Assembly: GCA_021018995.1 (NCBI GenBank)
Contig: CM037589.1
Location: forward strand, 9,687,001-9,751,000
Direction of reading: 5' to 3'
DNA length: 64,000 bases
From: Chloranthus sessilifolius
Lineage: Eukaryota > Streptophyta > Magnoliopsida > Chloranthales > Chloranthaceae
In this document: positions 36,401 through 48,400 of the stretch, in pieces
Numbering within the stretch: the first letter of the stretch is position 1
Layout: each line of letters starts with the position of its first letter
Translations under genes and position numbers: made by a program
The notes under the pieces: generated by a model
What the model saw: the letters and a program-made list of their open reading frames with translations, nothing else
The model's database searches: none
Told to the model about the DNA's origin: nothing

Positions 36401-39400
36401 AGTGATGAGGAGAAAGTGCGTTGGGCCACTTTCAAACTTGATGGTGACGCCGGACCATGGTGGAAGTCGGTGTCACAAAATCGACAAAGAGAATTCCCTC
36501 ACACTCCTTGGACATGGGAGGAGTTCACGGAGGTGTTTACCACAAATACTTCCAAAATTGTGAGGCATCGTGGGAAGTGAAGTTTATAGAATTGAGACAA
36601 GGCGCCATGTCGGTGAGAGACTATGGAGCGAATTTGACAGTTGGCTAGGTTTGCTCCTCGGCATGTAGCCACGGAGTTGATGAGGGCGAAAGTTTCAACT
36701 TGGCCTTAGGCAGAATCTACAAAGGGCGTCGCCATGTGGGAAATGGAGGCGTATGAGGGAGTCATGGCCAAGGCTCTCATAGTGAAGAGGAGAACCAAAA
36801 CAATTTTCTTGGAGGGACAAGCAGACCAGAGAGAGACCATTTCATGTGCAATCTCAGGACACGGATCAAAACAGGCGGGCTACGTTTGCTAGACCTCCGA
36901 GATACCCTACACACTCTGCGATATCTTGTCCTAGTTCCTACCGGAGGCGGCACCTACTTCTTCTAGATCATTCGGACCAGTGGATCTTACAGAAGCGGGG
37001 CCTCGGTGATTGAGGGACCTTCAAGGATCTCATCCTTTACTCCGTGAGTGGTTTGTGCAAAGTGTGGGAAACAACACAAGGCGGAGGATTGTAGGAGAGA
37101 TACCGAGGCATGTTTCAGGTGTGGCAAGATGGGCCACTTGGTTAGGAATTGCCACGAGGAGAGTAAGGAGCAGGATCGGTATCAACACGTAGATCATCTC
37201 GACCAATAGTCCACGGTCGAGCTTATGCATCATCATGACCGATGCTCGACATCGAACGATGTCATCAAGGTATGATTTGAGATTCAATGAATGTGGTTTA
37301 GTGATATAACGAATTAAGAATTTTGAAAATATGGAAATTGTTGAGTAATTATGGTGTAAATAGTATATGTATGCATGCATAGTTAAGACGTTGAGATAAC
37401 ATTGAAATTGGCGTATAGGTGAACTCGAAATTGTATAGGAGTTGCGACATTTGCTTTCACGAGCCACGAGCCTTGATAGATCCAGCTCTACGCACTCTTT
37501 CATCCAACCTCAATTTACTAAGAAATTGGGTGCCACTGCAACAGTTAGACTTTATTTTGGATTAGCCGGTTCCCACGGTAATATCGTGAACGCGCTCACC
37601 GTGTGCAAGTCGATGATAGTGGCGGTGGAAGAACACGAAACACAGTGATTTGATTACATTGGATATGAAAGGATTTGATGTCATTATGGGAATGGGTAGC
37701 TATCGCATCATACCCGCAAGTGTGGATTGCCTTAAGATAGTGGTTTTTCGTCCACCTAAGCGACGGTCATTTAGATTCCTTGAGAGAAATCTAAGGTGGC
37801 TCCGTTGATATATCCGCGATTCAAAGTGAAAAGATGATGAAGAATGGATCTGGATATGTGGCTTTTCTACAAGAACAACGGAAGAAACAAATGTGCTATC
37901 CGATATTCACGTGTGTGAGTATTCCAGATGTATTTAGGAAGAATTGCACGGATTACCACCCGATTAGAGGTTGAGTTTAATCAATTTGACTCAGGAATCG
38001 AACCGATATCTAAGGCTCCGTAGGATGGCTCCATGATTGCAAGAGTTGAAAGAGCAACTTGAGGCGCTGACAAAGGATTTATCCGGCCAAGTGTGTCTCC
38101 TTGGGGAGCACCGGTGTTGTTTGTCGAGAAAGAAAGACGGTTGATCAATGCGCTTATGCATTGATTATCGTGATTGAATAAGTGACGATTAAGAATCGTT
38201 ACAGCTTCCTAGGATCGATGATCTATTTGATCAATTGCAAGGAGCGAGGTTCTTTACGAAGATTGACTTGAGATCGAGTTACCATCAATTACGGGTCAAG
38301 TGAAGATGTGGAAAAGACGCGTTGAGAACCGGATATGGGCACTATGAGTTCTTAGTTATGCCATTTGGATTGTGAGCGCACGCATCATTTATGGACACGA
38401 TGAACTGTATATTTAAACCACACTTGGACAAGTCGGTGGTTGTTTTCAGAGACGCGACATTCTTGTCTATTCCAAGACAAAGGAGGAGCACGAAGAACAT
38501 CTACATGTGGTTTCATGGACCCTTAGAGAACACAAATTGTACGCAAAGCTCGGAAAGTGTGAGTTTTGGTTGAACCAAGTGAGTTTCTTAGGCCATATCG
38601 TCTCATGAAAGGTATAACGGTAGATCCAACAAAGATCGAGGCGGTTGTGAATTGGGGAACACCTAAAAGCGGTGGAAGTTCGTAGTTTTCTTGGTTTGGC
38701 GGTACTACTGGCGGTTTGTAGAAGGATTCTCTAGCTATCGAGTCCACTCACTCGCTCACAAAGAAAACGCTAAGTTTGATTGGGCCGGAACAATGCGAGA
38801 AGAGTTTCCAGGAATTGAAGACACGGCTAACTACAGCACCAGTGCTAGCTATACCTTCTGGCAGAGGAGGTTTTGCTATCTACAGCGATGCATCATATAG
38901 TGGGTTAGGTTGCGTCCTCAACCAGCATAAGAAGGTTATCGCCTATGGCTCTAGACAAACCCAAGGAACATGAGAAGAATTACCCGACTCATGACTTGGA
39001 ATTAGCGGTGATCTTTGCTCAAAATTTGGAGGCACTACTTATATGGTGAGACCTTACATCTACACCGACCACAAAAGCCTAAAGTACTTGTTTACACAAA
39101 AAGACTTGAACATGCGACAGCGCAGGTGGATGGAGTTCTTAAAGGACTACGATTGTTCCATCCAGTATCACCCTGGAAAAGCCAATGTGGTGGCGGATGC
39201 TTTGAAGCGAGAAGTCTTGACTCAATTGGCACATTTGATCACCAGTGCAAAGGTGGCATTTATTGGAAGACCTGGCCTTATGTGATACGTTGATTGATGT
39301 TAAGGGTTCAGGTACTTTGATGGCCACCATTGTGATACGGCCCACATTGTTTGATAATATACGAAAGCTCCAAATGGTCGATGACGAGCTTATGACAATT

Positions 39401-42400
39401 AGAAGAGATGTGATCAATGGGATAAGGCCTGATTTTTCTATTAAGGATGATGGCACCTTGCTATTTCGAGATCGGACGTGCATACCGGATACCAAAGATC
39501 TAAAAGACACAATTTTGGAAGAAGCGCATAAATCTACGTATGCTATACATCCGTAGCACCAAGATGTACCAAGATCTCAAACGAAGTTTTTGGTGGAGAG
39601 GGTTAAAGAAGGATGTGGCGGAGTATGTTTCTGTGTTTGTCCGCCAAATAGTGAAAGTAGATCATCTAATCCAGCAGTTTGTTACAACCCTTGCCAAGAT
39701 GCAGTGGAAATGGGAAGCCATTTCTATGGACTTTATTTTAGGATTACCGAGTACCTTTGGGAAAGAACAACAATCTGGTTATTGTTGATGCGTTTGGCGA
39801 AATCGCACACTTCCTACCATATCGGACTACAATCACACAGCTAATAAACTAAGCCGAGTTATATGTGAAAGAAATAGTTCGATTACATGGAATACCCATC
39901 GATTGTCGTGTGTGATAGAGATCCTCTGTATCGTCAGCTTTTGGCGGCGGTTCGAAAAGGCATGGATGCGAAATTGGAGTTATTTCGGTTTCATCCTCGA
40001 GACGGATGGGCGGTGAGAGTGAACCGGATAATAGAGGATATGTTGCGAGCATGCATGTTAGACTTTCATGGCTCATGGGATCAACACTTACCTCTAATCG
40101 AGTTCACGTATAATAACAAATATCGATCGAGCATTGGGATGGCACCTTATGAAGCCTTATATGGTCGATGCAAATCTCCATTGAGCTGGGAAGAAATCGG
40201 AGAAGCTTGTCTTGGGACCGAAATGATAGATAGTACCACTAAAACGAAGAGTAATAATGTCGTGATAGGTTGAAGATGGCCCAAAGTCGCCAAAAGAGCT
40301 ATCTGGATCTTCACCGAACACAAGTGGAATTTCGGTATAATCAATTACATTAATGATATGACCATGGTTAAAATTAAACTACAAAGGAATTGACCCTTGT
40401 TTTCGAGTTGAGACAAGGTGTTTGTGAAAATTTCGCCAATCAAGGGCGTCATGCGTTTTGGGAAGCGCGGAAGCTAAGTCCTCGGTACATTGGACCATTT
40501 GAAGTACTTGGGACGGGTTGGCGAAGTAGCATATCGGATCGCCTTACCATCATAGCTAGCAAGCATGCATAACGTATTCCACGTATCCATCTTTGCGCCA
40601 TTACTCTGTGATCCGACTCACGTCTTGGATTTCCAACCGATAGAGCTTCAGGAGGATATGACGATTGAGGAACCGATCGCTATTTTGGATCGTCGACATC
40701 AAGTCCTACGGACCAAATTAATTCCGTACTAGTGAAGTGGAGGAATCATTCGGGCCGAAGCTACTTGGGAGAGAACAGCAAATCCGTGAGCGATGTCGCA
40801 TCTGTTCACACGATGAAAAAAGGTAAGTCTCGATACTTCATCACGGAATTCGTTGCCATAATTATAAATTGGTGTGAGCATATGCTTTAATTTATCTTTT
40901 GGAATACTCTATGTGGCGTGTATGAATTAGTAGTTTTAAAATCCGGACCATCAAATTAAGGAGATTGACCGGATGAAATGCGATTATTCGGCACCCGTGA
41001 TCGATCTACACCAGTTGGTGATCGATCTACAAGGGACCCGTGATCGATCTACACCAGCTTGGTGATCGATCAATGAATCGGGTTGGAACTTAAAGATTCC
41101 TTGGTGATCGATCACCAAGAGGCCGTGATCGATCACCAATGGACGTTGAGTTATAAAAGAGGGGGGAACCCGAGGGGTCATTTGCAACATTCTAACCGCA
41201 AGAGACCAAAGGGGTTTTCGATTTTCGGCCTTCCTCAACCATTTTCGTTCGTTCTCCGGCTATTTCGTTCGTTCTCACGATTTGAGTGTGCGTCGCCACA
41301 TTCACCGGTAAATCTTCCGTTTCCTTAACTTTCGATTCCTTTTTCTTGCATTTCGCCCAAATCTAGACCATGGGACCACGCACGAAGAATCCTTCGCGTA
41401 AGGTACCCACACCCCGGGCTCGTACCCCGGTACCGCCCACCGTTCCCGTTCCCCCGCCGTCCGTGCCACCCAAGGCACCGGCTTCAACCTCCGCCCCGCC
41501 CGTCCCCGCATCCGCATCGGCCACCATTGAGCGTGAAGTCCCCAACGCGTGGTGGGCTTCCAAAACCTTCCCTCTAAATACGTGTGTCCTCACTCTATGA
41601 GGGGACAAATGGCTTGGGCCAAGGGTTACCTACAAAAGCTAGGGCTTAAACCCTTGCTCGCGCCTTTCCATGACCATTACTGCCCACGTATTGTGCGGCT
41701 TTTCTTTCAAAACCTCAAATGGGGTGATAGTCGCCATCCACTCGTCACAACCATCGATGGCCTTGAATATAAATTCAATCGTTTCCATGTCGCGGAGGCA
41801 CTTCGATGCTCGTCCGCGTACCTCGAGACCAATGGCCTCGAGCCTCCGTACGTCAAGGAGGTACCCTATGCCGATGTGGTCGCCAAGATGACCCAAGGCC
41901 ATCACGGTAGGGGCCAAGCCATTTCTAGGGCCCAACTACCTGATCGGTTGTGGATGCTTGATACCTACATCAAGTGTGCCCTCAACCCTTTCCTGCACAA
42001 GTCCTCACGGACTGGAATAGTGCAACAAGCACTATTCTCCGCCTATGAGAACCGCTGGTTCTCTATGGCAGATCTGGTCATTGATGGCATCATCAATGCC
42101 AATGACCTGATGTCTGAGAAGGGGCGATCTGGAGCGAAGAAACAGATCCCCTATGCACGCCTCGTCACCAAGCTTGTAGAGCAGTATGCTGCCCTACACG
42201 AGGCCTACGTCTTGGCTCCTCACGAGCCTCGTTTGGGAAACAACACTAAGGTCTTTCTTCTGAAAGACTGGACAAAGAGCTACAACCTATTGGTTAAACG
42301 TCTTCCTGAGGAGGAGGAGGGCGCGACTGAGCCCGTTCCCCCTGCTGTGGCCGAGGGTTCAGTCCCTACTGTAGCAGAGGGTTCAGTCCCTGATGTGCCC

Positions 42401-45400
42401 GCGACCACAGAGGGCGAGCCACCACAGGACCTACCACCCCAGCCAGAGCCATCTGTCCGACCAGCCCCTGTTCCACCCCGCCGATCAGTTCGTCACGCAC
42501 CACCCCCTCCCCCACCGTCTTCCTCCGACGACGTCACTGCGATGCTTCGCGAGTTGGTGGAGAGCAATCGCCGCATCCACGTGAGACTAGATGGCGTTGA
42601 GGCGTTCCAGAGACAAATGCATCGTCGTCTGGACTATCACGCGGGTATGCATGAGCTAGTCATGCAGCACCTTTACACCACGACATCCACGCCGATGCTC
42701 GCGCGCCACCGGGTGGATCCACGCGACTATCATTCACCGGCGCGTCCGTGACCAAAGCCTTTGATCACGGCCCATCCGATGCTCCGTATTACACTACTAT
42801 TGCTTATTAGCCATTTATATGTACGTATCTCTCTAGTTATATTTGTGCATATTGCATATATTCTGTTCATACTTTAATTATTCTGCCTGCAATATATAAA
42901 CTCCGTAAATCTTTTAGTTACCATGCATGACACTTAGATCAATTTCCTGTATTAGTTTAGCATGTGAGTCTTAAAACTACAAAATCCTCGTGACGCCTCT
43001 TAGACATTTTCGAGGACGAAAATTCCTAAGGGGGATAATGTAACGACCAAAATTAGAACACGTGCTCGCTTTGATCCAGCGTGCGGCCGGAAAGCAGGGT
43101 TAATTTAAAAACTTTAAGGTTATATTAATTTAAATAATGTGGCCGTGATGAGATGAGATCACGTGTGAAATTTCGTTTAGATCTGAGACGCGTAGAGGGT
43201 AGATGGAACACGTTGCGCAGAAGCAACTGTGTTCATACTTCACACCGGAATAGACACCAAGGGCAAAATAGAAATTTTGCTTGAGAGAAGTAGCTTATAG
43301 AGGAAGGATGGGGAGGCAAGAGAAGAGACTTCATTCCTTCTTCTCCTTCATCACCTTGCCTGTGTGCTCCATAGATTGGAGATTGATGCTAAGAAGTGTG
43401 AAAGAAATCATTGTGAGAGAGAAGAAGAGGGGGTAGCAAGAGAGAAGAGGAGAGATTCTAAGCTAGAGGAGCTAGACCTAAGGGTTTGAGTTACCTAGGG
43501 TTTGAGATTGTTGTGAGAGACCCTGATCTGTTGAACCAGAGCCGAGGAATTTCTCGCCGAATCCGCATCGAAGAGGAGCCCCGAGATCTAGGTTTTGAAA
43601 CCCTCTTTTGGTCATTGTGAACCCCAAGAAACCCACGAACAAGGTGAGTTGTGAGTGTTAAATAAGGTTAAATGAGTAGTTTAAAGAGTAGGTTTATGAT
43701 GTATTAATGGTGATTGAACAACCATTAATGGAAAGAGAGCAAAAATAGAAGGAAAGGTGAACTCGATTAATGACAGCTTTGCTGTCATTGGTGATCGATC
43801 ACCAAGGTGGAGATCGATCTGATGAGTTATGATCGATCACCAAGGGCTGGTGATCGATCAATCTGTATAAGTTTATAGGGAACAGAGAGTTGAGAAGTTG
43901 AGGCCCGAGGTGGTGATCGATCACCAAGGTGGTGATCGATCTACAGTGGGTTGGTGATCGATCACCAAGGTGGTGATCGATCTACAAAGGTGTTGGTGAT
44001 CGATCACCAAGGTGGTGATCGATCAATTTGTATAAAAATTTATGTGGACAGAGAGAGGAGTTTTTGAAGCTTACTGTGGTGATCGATCACCAGGCTGGTG
44101 ATCGATCTACAAAGGCTGGTGATCGATCTACAAAGGCTGGTGATCGATCTACAAAGGCTGGTGATCGATCTACAAAGGCTGGTGATCGATCTACAAAGGC
44201 TGGTGATCGATCTACAGTGGGTGGTGATCGATCACTCACCCCTGCTTTTGCCTGTCTTGAATTCATGAAGTAGACACCCCGGATATTGTGCCGGGTAGTT
44301 CTCTGACATTCCTAACACTTAATGTGCTGTGCATATGGTATAGGATAAACCCTGACACGTCGAAAAAAAACTTTGGATTTGCTTAGAAGATAAACTGATC
44401 TGAGGTAGGGGAAAATTCAACTTAAAGTGTATCTAAATTTAATTGCATGATATCTTAACATCGTATTCTATCTCTGATTTTCGAAAGCATGCCTGCATAT
44501 GCATTAAACTCTGATTCCCGTATTCTGATATCTGTTTCTGTTCTTTGCATATGCTCTGATAATCTGCTCTGATAATCTGCTATGATAATCTGCTCTGATA
44601 ATCTGATTCATGAGGTAATAAGTATGTATTTGATTTGAGGTTTAATATTCAGACGATCCCCACCGACTCGGCGGTATATCCGTTTCTTGCACAATGTGCA
44701 GTTGCTTGAAAATCCTCGGCAAAATATGCACTCCATGTGTGGGGCATTATTGCATTCCTGAAAATTGTTCATTGAACGACGATTGGTTGGGGTTTCCTAT
44801 CGGCACAAATCTGGCTACCACGTGATATATATACACGGGAGTTACTTAAGTTAGAGATATGTATGATTTAAGTCATTTAAATCTAATAAACAAGACATCT
44901 TGCTAATTAGGAGTTCGCTTTACTTTTGCGATTATGCATTACGATTTCCTGCATGTTTGAGCATCAATCTATATCTGCTTGATTTCGTTTCACTTGTCGA
45001 TCTAAGATATGTTTAAATCATGTTTAATAATTTAGATGTAAATTAATTGAAATTCTTCTCTTGAGCTAGGATGTAGCTCACCACCTTCAAATCTTTTAGG
45101 TTACGAGGCTGCAGTGTTGCGATCTTGAGCGATCCGGATTATCACCGGATCCCGAGGCCGAGGAGAGGACGACAGACGGAGCTCAAAGTGACGAGTTCTA
45201 TCCTTAGCCCGCCCGATATTTTGTACTTTTGATCTTTTGGAATTACTGTGTGCCTGGTGGCCACCTTTGTATAAACATATGTAGTTCTACATTTATTTAT
45301 TTCATGTTAGTCCACATTCCATTTCGGAACCACTATCGGGAACCATTGTTTGGGTGATGTACGTCCATCACCGATGGTTCTTCCTGGTTCCTTTTTGGGA

Positions 45401-48400
45401 ATGTGTATGTTCTTCCTTACATTTAAATATTGTTGACGTGTATTTAGCATAGAAATTGGTTGACTCCGACTACAGCTGCTCGGATGTGTCCACCTAGCTT
45501 CCGCTATATGCGCGGATACGTGTGATCGATCCGGGATCATCCAGAGTATGATCCTAACGGCACGGATTTCTGGAGACGGAAATACGGGCTGTTACAATAA
45601 GTGTTCAGTTTTAACTTCCCGGAGTCTCTTTTGTAAAGAGAAAGAAGAAGAGGAGACAAGATTTTAGGGTTTAAAGGAAAAAAACAAAAACTGAGTTACC
45701 GTTTAATATAGTTTCCAGAGGTATGCCGGCAGGATTGGGAGGAATTTGATCTCGCTGGAGGTAGCTGAACGTTGCCGAAGGGTTTAGAGTTAGGAGAGAG
45801 AGAGAGTCTCTTAAACAAACTGTTTGTTTAAAGAAAATTATGATCGGGGGCCCACTGCACCTAATATGTAGGGGGGGGGTGGGTTGTGTGTGTGTGTGTG
45901 TGTGGTTCCGCCACTGACTGACCATGAATTTAATGGGATATATATAATGGTCGTAAGTGCAGTGCCTGGCGCTGCACTAGAATGCATGCTCCTGGGACTC
46001 TATCTGTGTGTGTGTGTATTTATATATATGTGATAGCAACCCACATATAGGGATAGAAAAGAAGTCTTTTAAAAGAAAACCTAGGTCTGTGTTATTACAA
46101 ATGTCCACATCACCAACATGTTTTAATAAACTAAAAAGCTATGTGATTGATTCTATTCAGGAATTTTTCTCTTCCTAGTTTGTTTCTCAAGTCAGTTCTG
46201 TTTCTAACTTTCTACAGTTATTTCGAAGACTGGAGCAGGACAGCTGGATCTACTTATCTTGGACACTCTATACAAGGTCAGTCGAGGAATTATGACATTT
46301 AGATTTAGTTCTTTCAGTTCTTTGATAGGTTAACTCAGCAATATCTTATCTCTTTAGAACCCTTTGTTATCTCAAACATTTAACATCCACTGTTCCCTGT
46401 GATGTCTGTATATCTTGTTTCAAAGTACAAGTTGTATTCAAGGATGCCATTCTCTGTAAAAAATCCGTAGTGCCTTGCAGCTGTTTCTCTTAAATGGCGC
46501 TTTTGATTGAGCAAATGAAAATTTTAAATGAATTTGAATTCAATGTTTTCAGAACCAAGATCTCCTCCTTTTGGCTTCATAAAGGACTCAGTAACACCTC
46601 ATGTTCTTGGAGAAGCGCATTAGATTTGTAGTTGTTTGGACTTAATTTCTTTTTAACTGTTGGTGACTACACTCATAAGGTCACCGACTATCAACTCAGA
46701 ATTCAGCCTAGTTGATGTGATTTAGCAATTCTCTATACACAGGGTCTTAAACTATTCATAAAATTGCTATTCTTATCAGTTTCTTAGCCAAACAAATTCA
46801 GAAACACTAATTAAAAGGTTCAGTAACCTAGACTCAAACCCAGACACGGATGATGGCTTTTTGAAGACAAATGTTAAATGTTGTGAAACTAAATAATTAA
46901 ACAAACTTAAAGAAAAAGTAAGAAATGAAAAAGGAGTGGAATGTGGAAGGAATCAGGGGACGAGGGGCTCCACGGATTTTATTTGGGATTGTGGTCTGAG
47001 TGACCAGCCTATGAAAGGAAGTTGCTTCACGTGGTCGGACATGCAGGATTCCTCAATTTTAACACGGTTAGACCAGTTCCTATCACAGTCATGCGGGATA
47101 TCAGATATGTTTCCTAACTTATTGATTGAGGAGTTGCCTAGACTGGTGTTAGACCACACTCCAATTTTGCTAAAATGTGAGACAGGTGTTAGAGATCCTA
47201 TGCTGTTCAGGTTTGAGAACATTTGGCTTAAAGAGGAGAGTTTCTGAGAAATCGTATCTAATGAATGGAAACTTTGAATGTTAGGGAAGATGTTGACTGC
47301 AAGATATGCTAGAAACTTAAGAAATTGAAAGAAGCAAAAAAGGAGTGGAATGTGGAAGGATTAGAGCTGGTCAGCAGAGTTAAAGAAGATATCTAAGGAA
47401 GATACAAGAGTTAGATAGGACTGAAGAGATGAGGGCTTTGAATGAGGATGGAAAGCAGGGTAGACTGATGTTGAAGCATCTATACAACCAGAAATGCCTG
47501 GAGGAGGAAATCTCCTGGAGGCAAAATCTCGCATTCAATGGAGAGAGGTTGGGGTTGAAAACACAAAATTCTTAGCAAATTCTAGAAGAAAAATAACACC
47601 ATCCAACATATGATGGTGAATGGTAGAGGAGTGGCGAATGGGGTCGAGTTTGTAAGCGAGATTATCCGCTTCTATGATGAGTTGTATAGTGATGACGGGT
47701 GGGAGAGACCTACTGATGGGGACATCCGATTCAAAGAACCACCTATGATTTATTGAAGGCGAAAGAAGTGTCACGAAGACTCCTAATCGAAGAATGAGGG
47801 CGTTCTAAAGAAGTGAGGCACGGATGTCTGTGACTTCAGGACGAACGTTTATAAATTAGAAACTTGTTGTTTTAGTGCATGACGGACGTCCGTGAATACT
47901 TGACGGACATCCATGATTTTAGTTAGCTATTTTAGTTAGTTTATATTTCAAAATTATTAAACTGCTTCGGACTTGATGGACATCCGTGAATCCATGACGG
48001 ACATCCGTGATGGTAGGACGACGTCGGTGAGTCAGTTATTTTCTTAATTTGAATGTTTGATTAGTTGCCTATAAAAGGCATTGTAAAGACTATTTTAGAA
48101 TTAATGATTATGGACTATTGCTATGCAAATTGAGAACTTTTAATTAAGGTTTTCTTCGAGAGTGTGATTCTCTCAAAACTTAGAGTGGTTTGGTGTGAGG
48201 CCAACTTTTGAATTCATCATATTTACTCTTATCTCAGTCTTTTGTGTAAGTGCTTAATCATTTTCTAATTTAATTCTATTATGAGCCTTTCGATTTCTAC
48301 ATACCTAGAATCTTTTTTTGTTGTTAATTCCGCTCAAATTCGAAAGAATCCACTTGTGAGTTCGTTCGAAACCCTAAACTATTGGAGATCTAGTTGTTCG

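Larger units (their letters stand above)
33378..45596 (+). mobile_element. Tekay/Del-type chromovirus (Ty3/gypsy), 12.2 kb, with accessory ORF
   Basis: Perfect 5-bp target duplications ATAAG flank it (33373-33377 and 45597-45601). The two LTRs of about 2.55 kb start TGTAACGACC, and the 3' copy ends GCTGTTACA. Between them, in order, are a tRNA-Met-type primer site, gag with two zinc knuckles, protease, reverse transcriptase, RNase H, integrase and a chromodomain, all in + orientation and all broken by stops or frameshifts. An extra ORF with its own upstream motif array then precedes the polypurine tract. The clade is inferred from the chromodomain text and the paired zinc knuckles. Confidence 0.92.
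32493..45917. mobile_element. Probable hAT-type element split by the chromovirus
   Basis: The left end near 32493 reads CAGTCGTGGAGCCAGGATTT, with a GGGGGGC run shortly after. The right end near 45917 reads GGTTCCGCCACTG, so the ends pair as CAGTCGTGGAGCC and CAGTGGCGGAACC. A related start, CAGTGGCGAACCC, occurs at 54846. The flanking 8-mers agree at only 5 of 8 positions, so the target duplication is uncertain. Without the chromovirus it would be about 1.2 kb. Confidence 0.45.
20338..46217 (+). other. Giant intron 5 (25,880 bp)
   Basis: Donor GTACAT, acceptor TTTCTACAG. Nested transposons (listed separately) account for most of its length. Exons 5 and 6 fit in phase with the conserved ISKTGAGQ text restored across the junction. 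Confidence 0.88.

Noticed and set aside
41363..41935. Minus-strand open frames of 71-98 codons
   Set aside because: They are antisense to the accessory ORF, whose plus-strand frame is much longer and domain-bearing.
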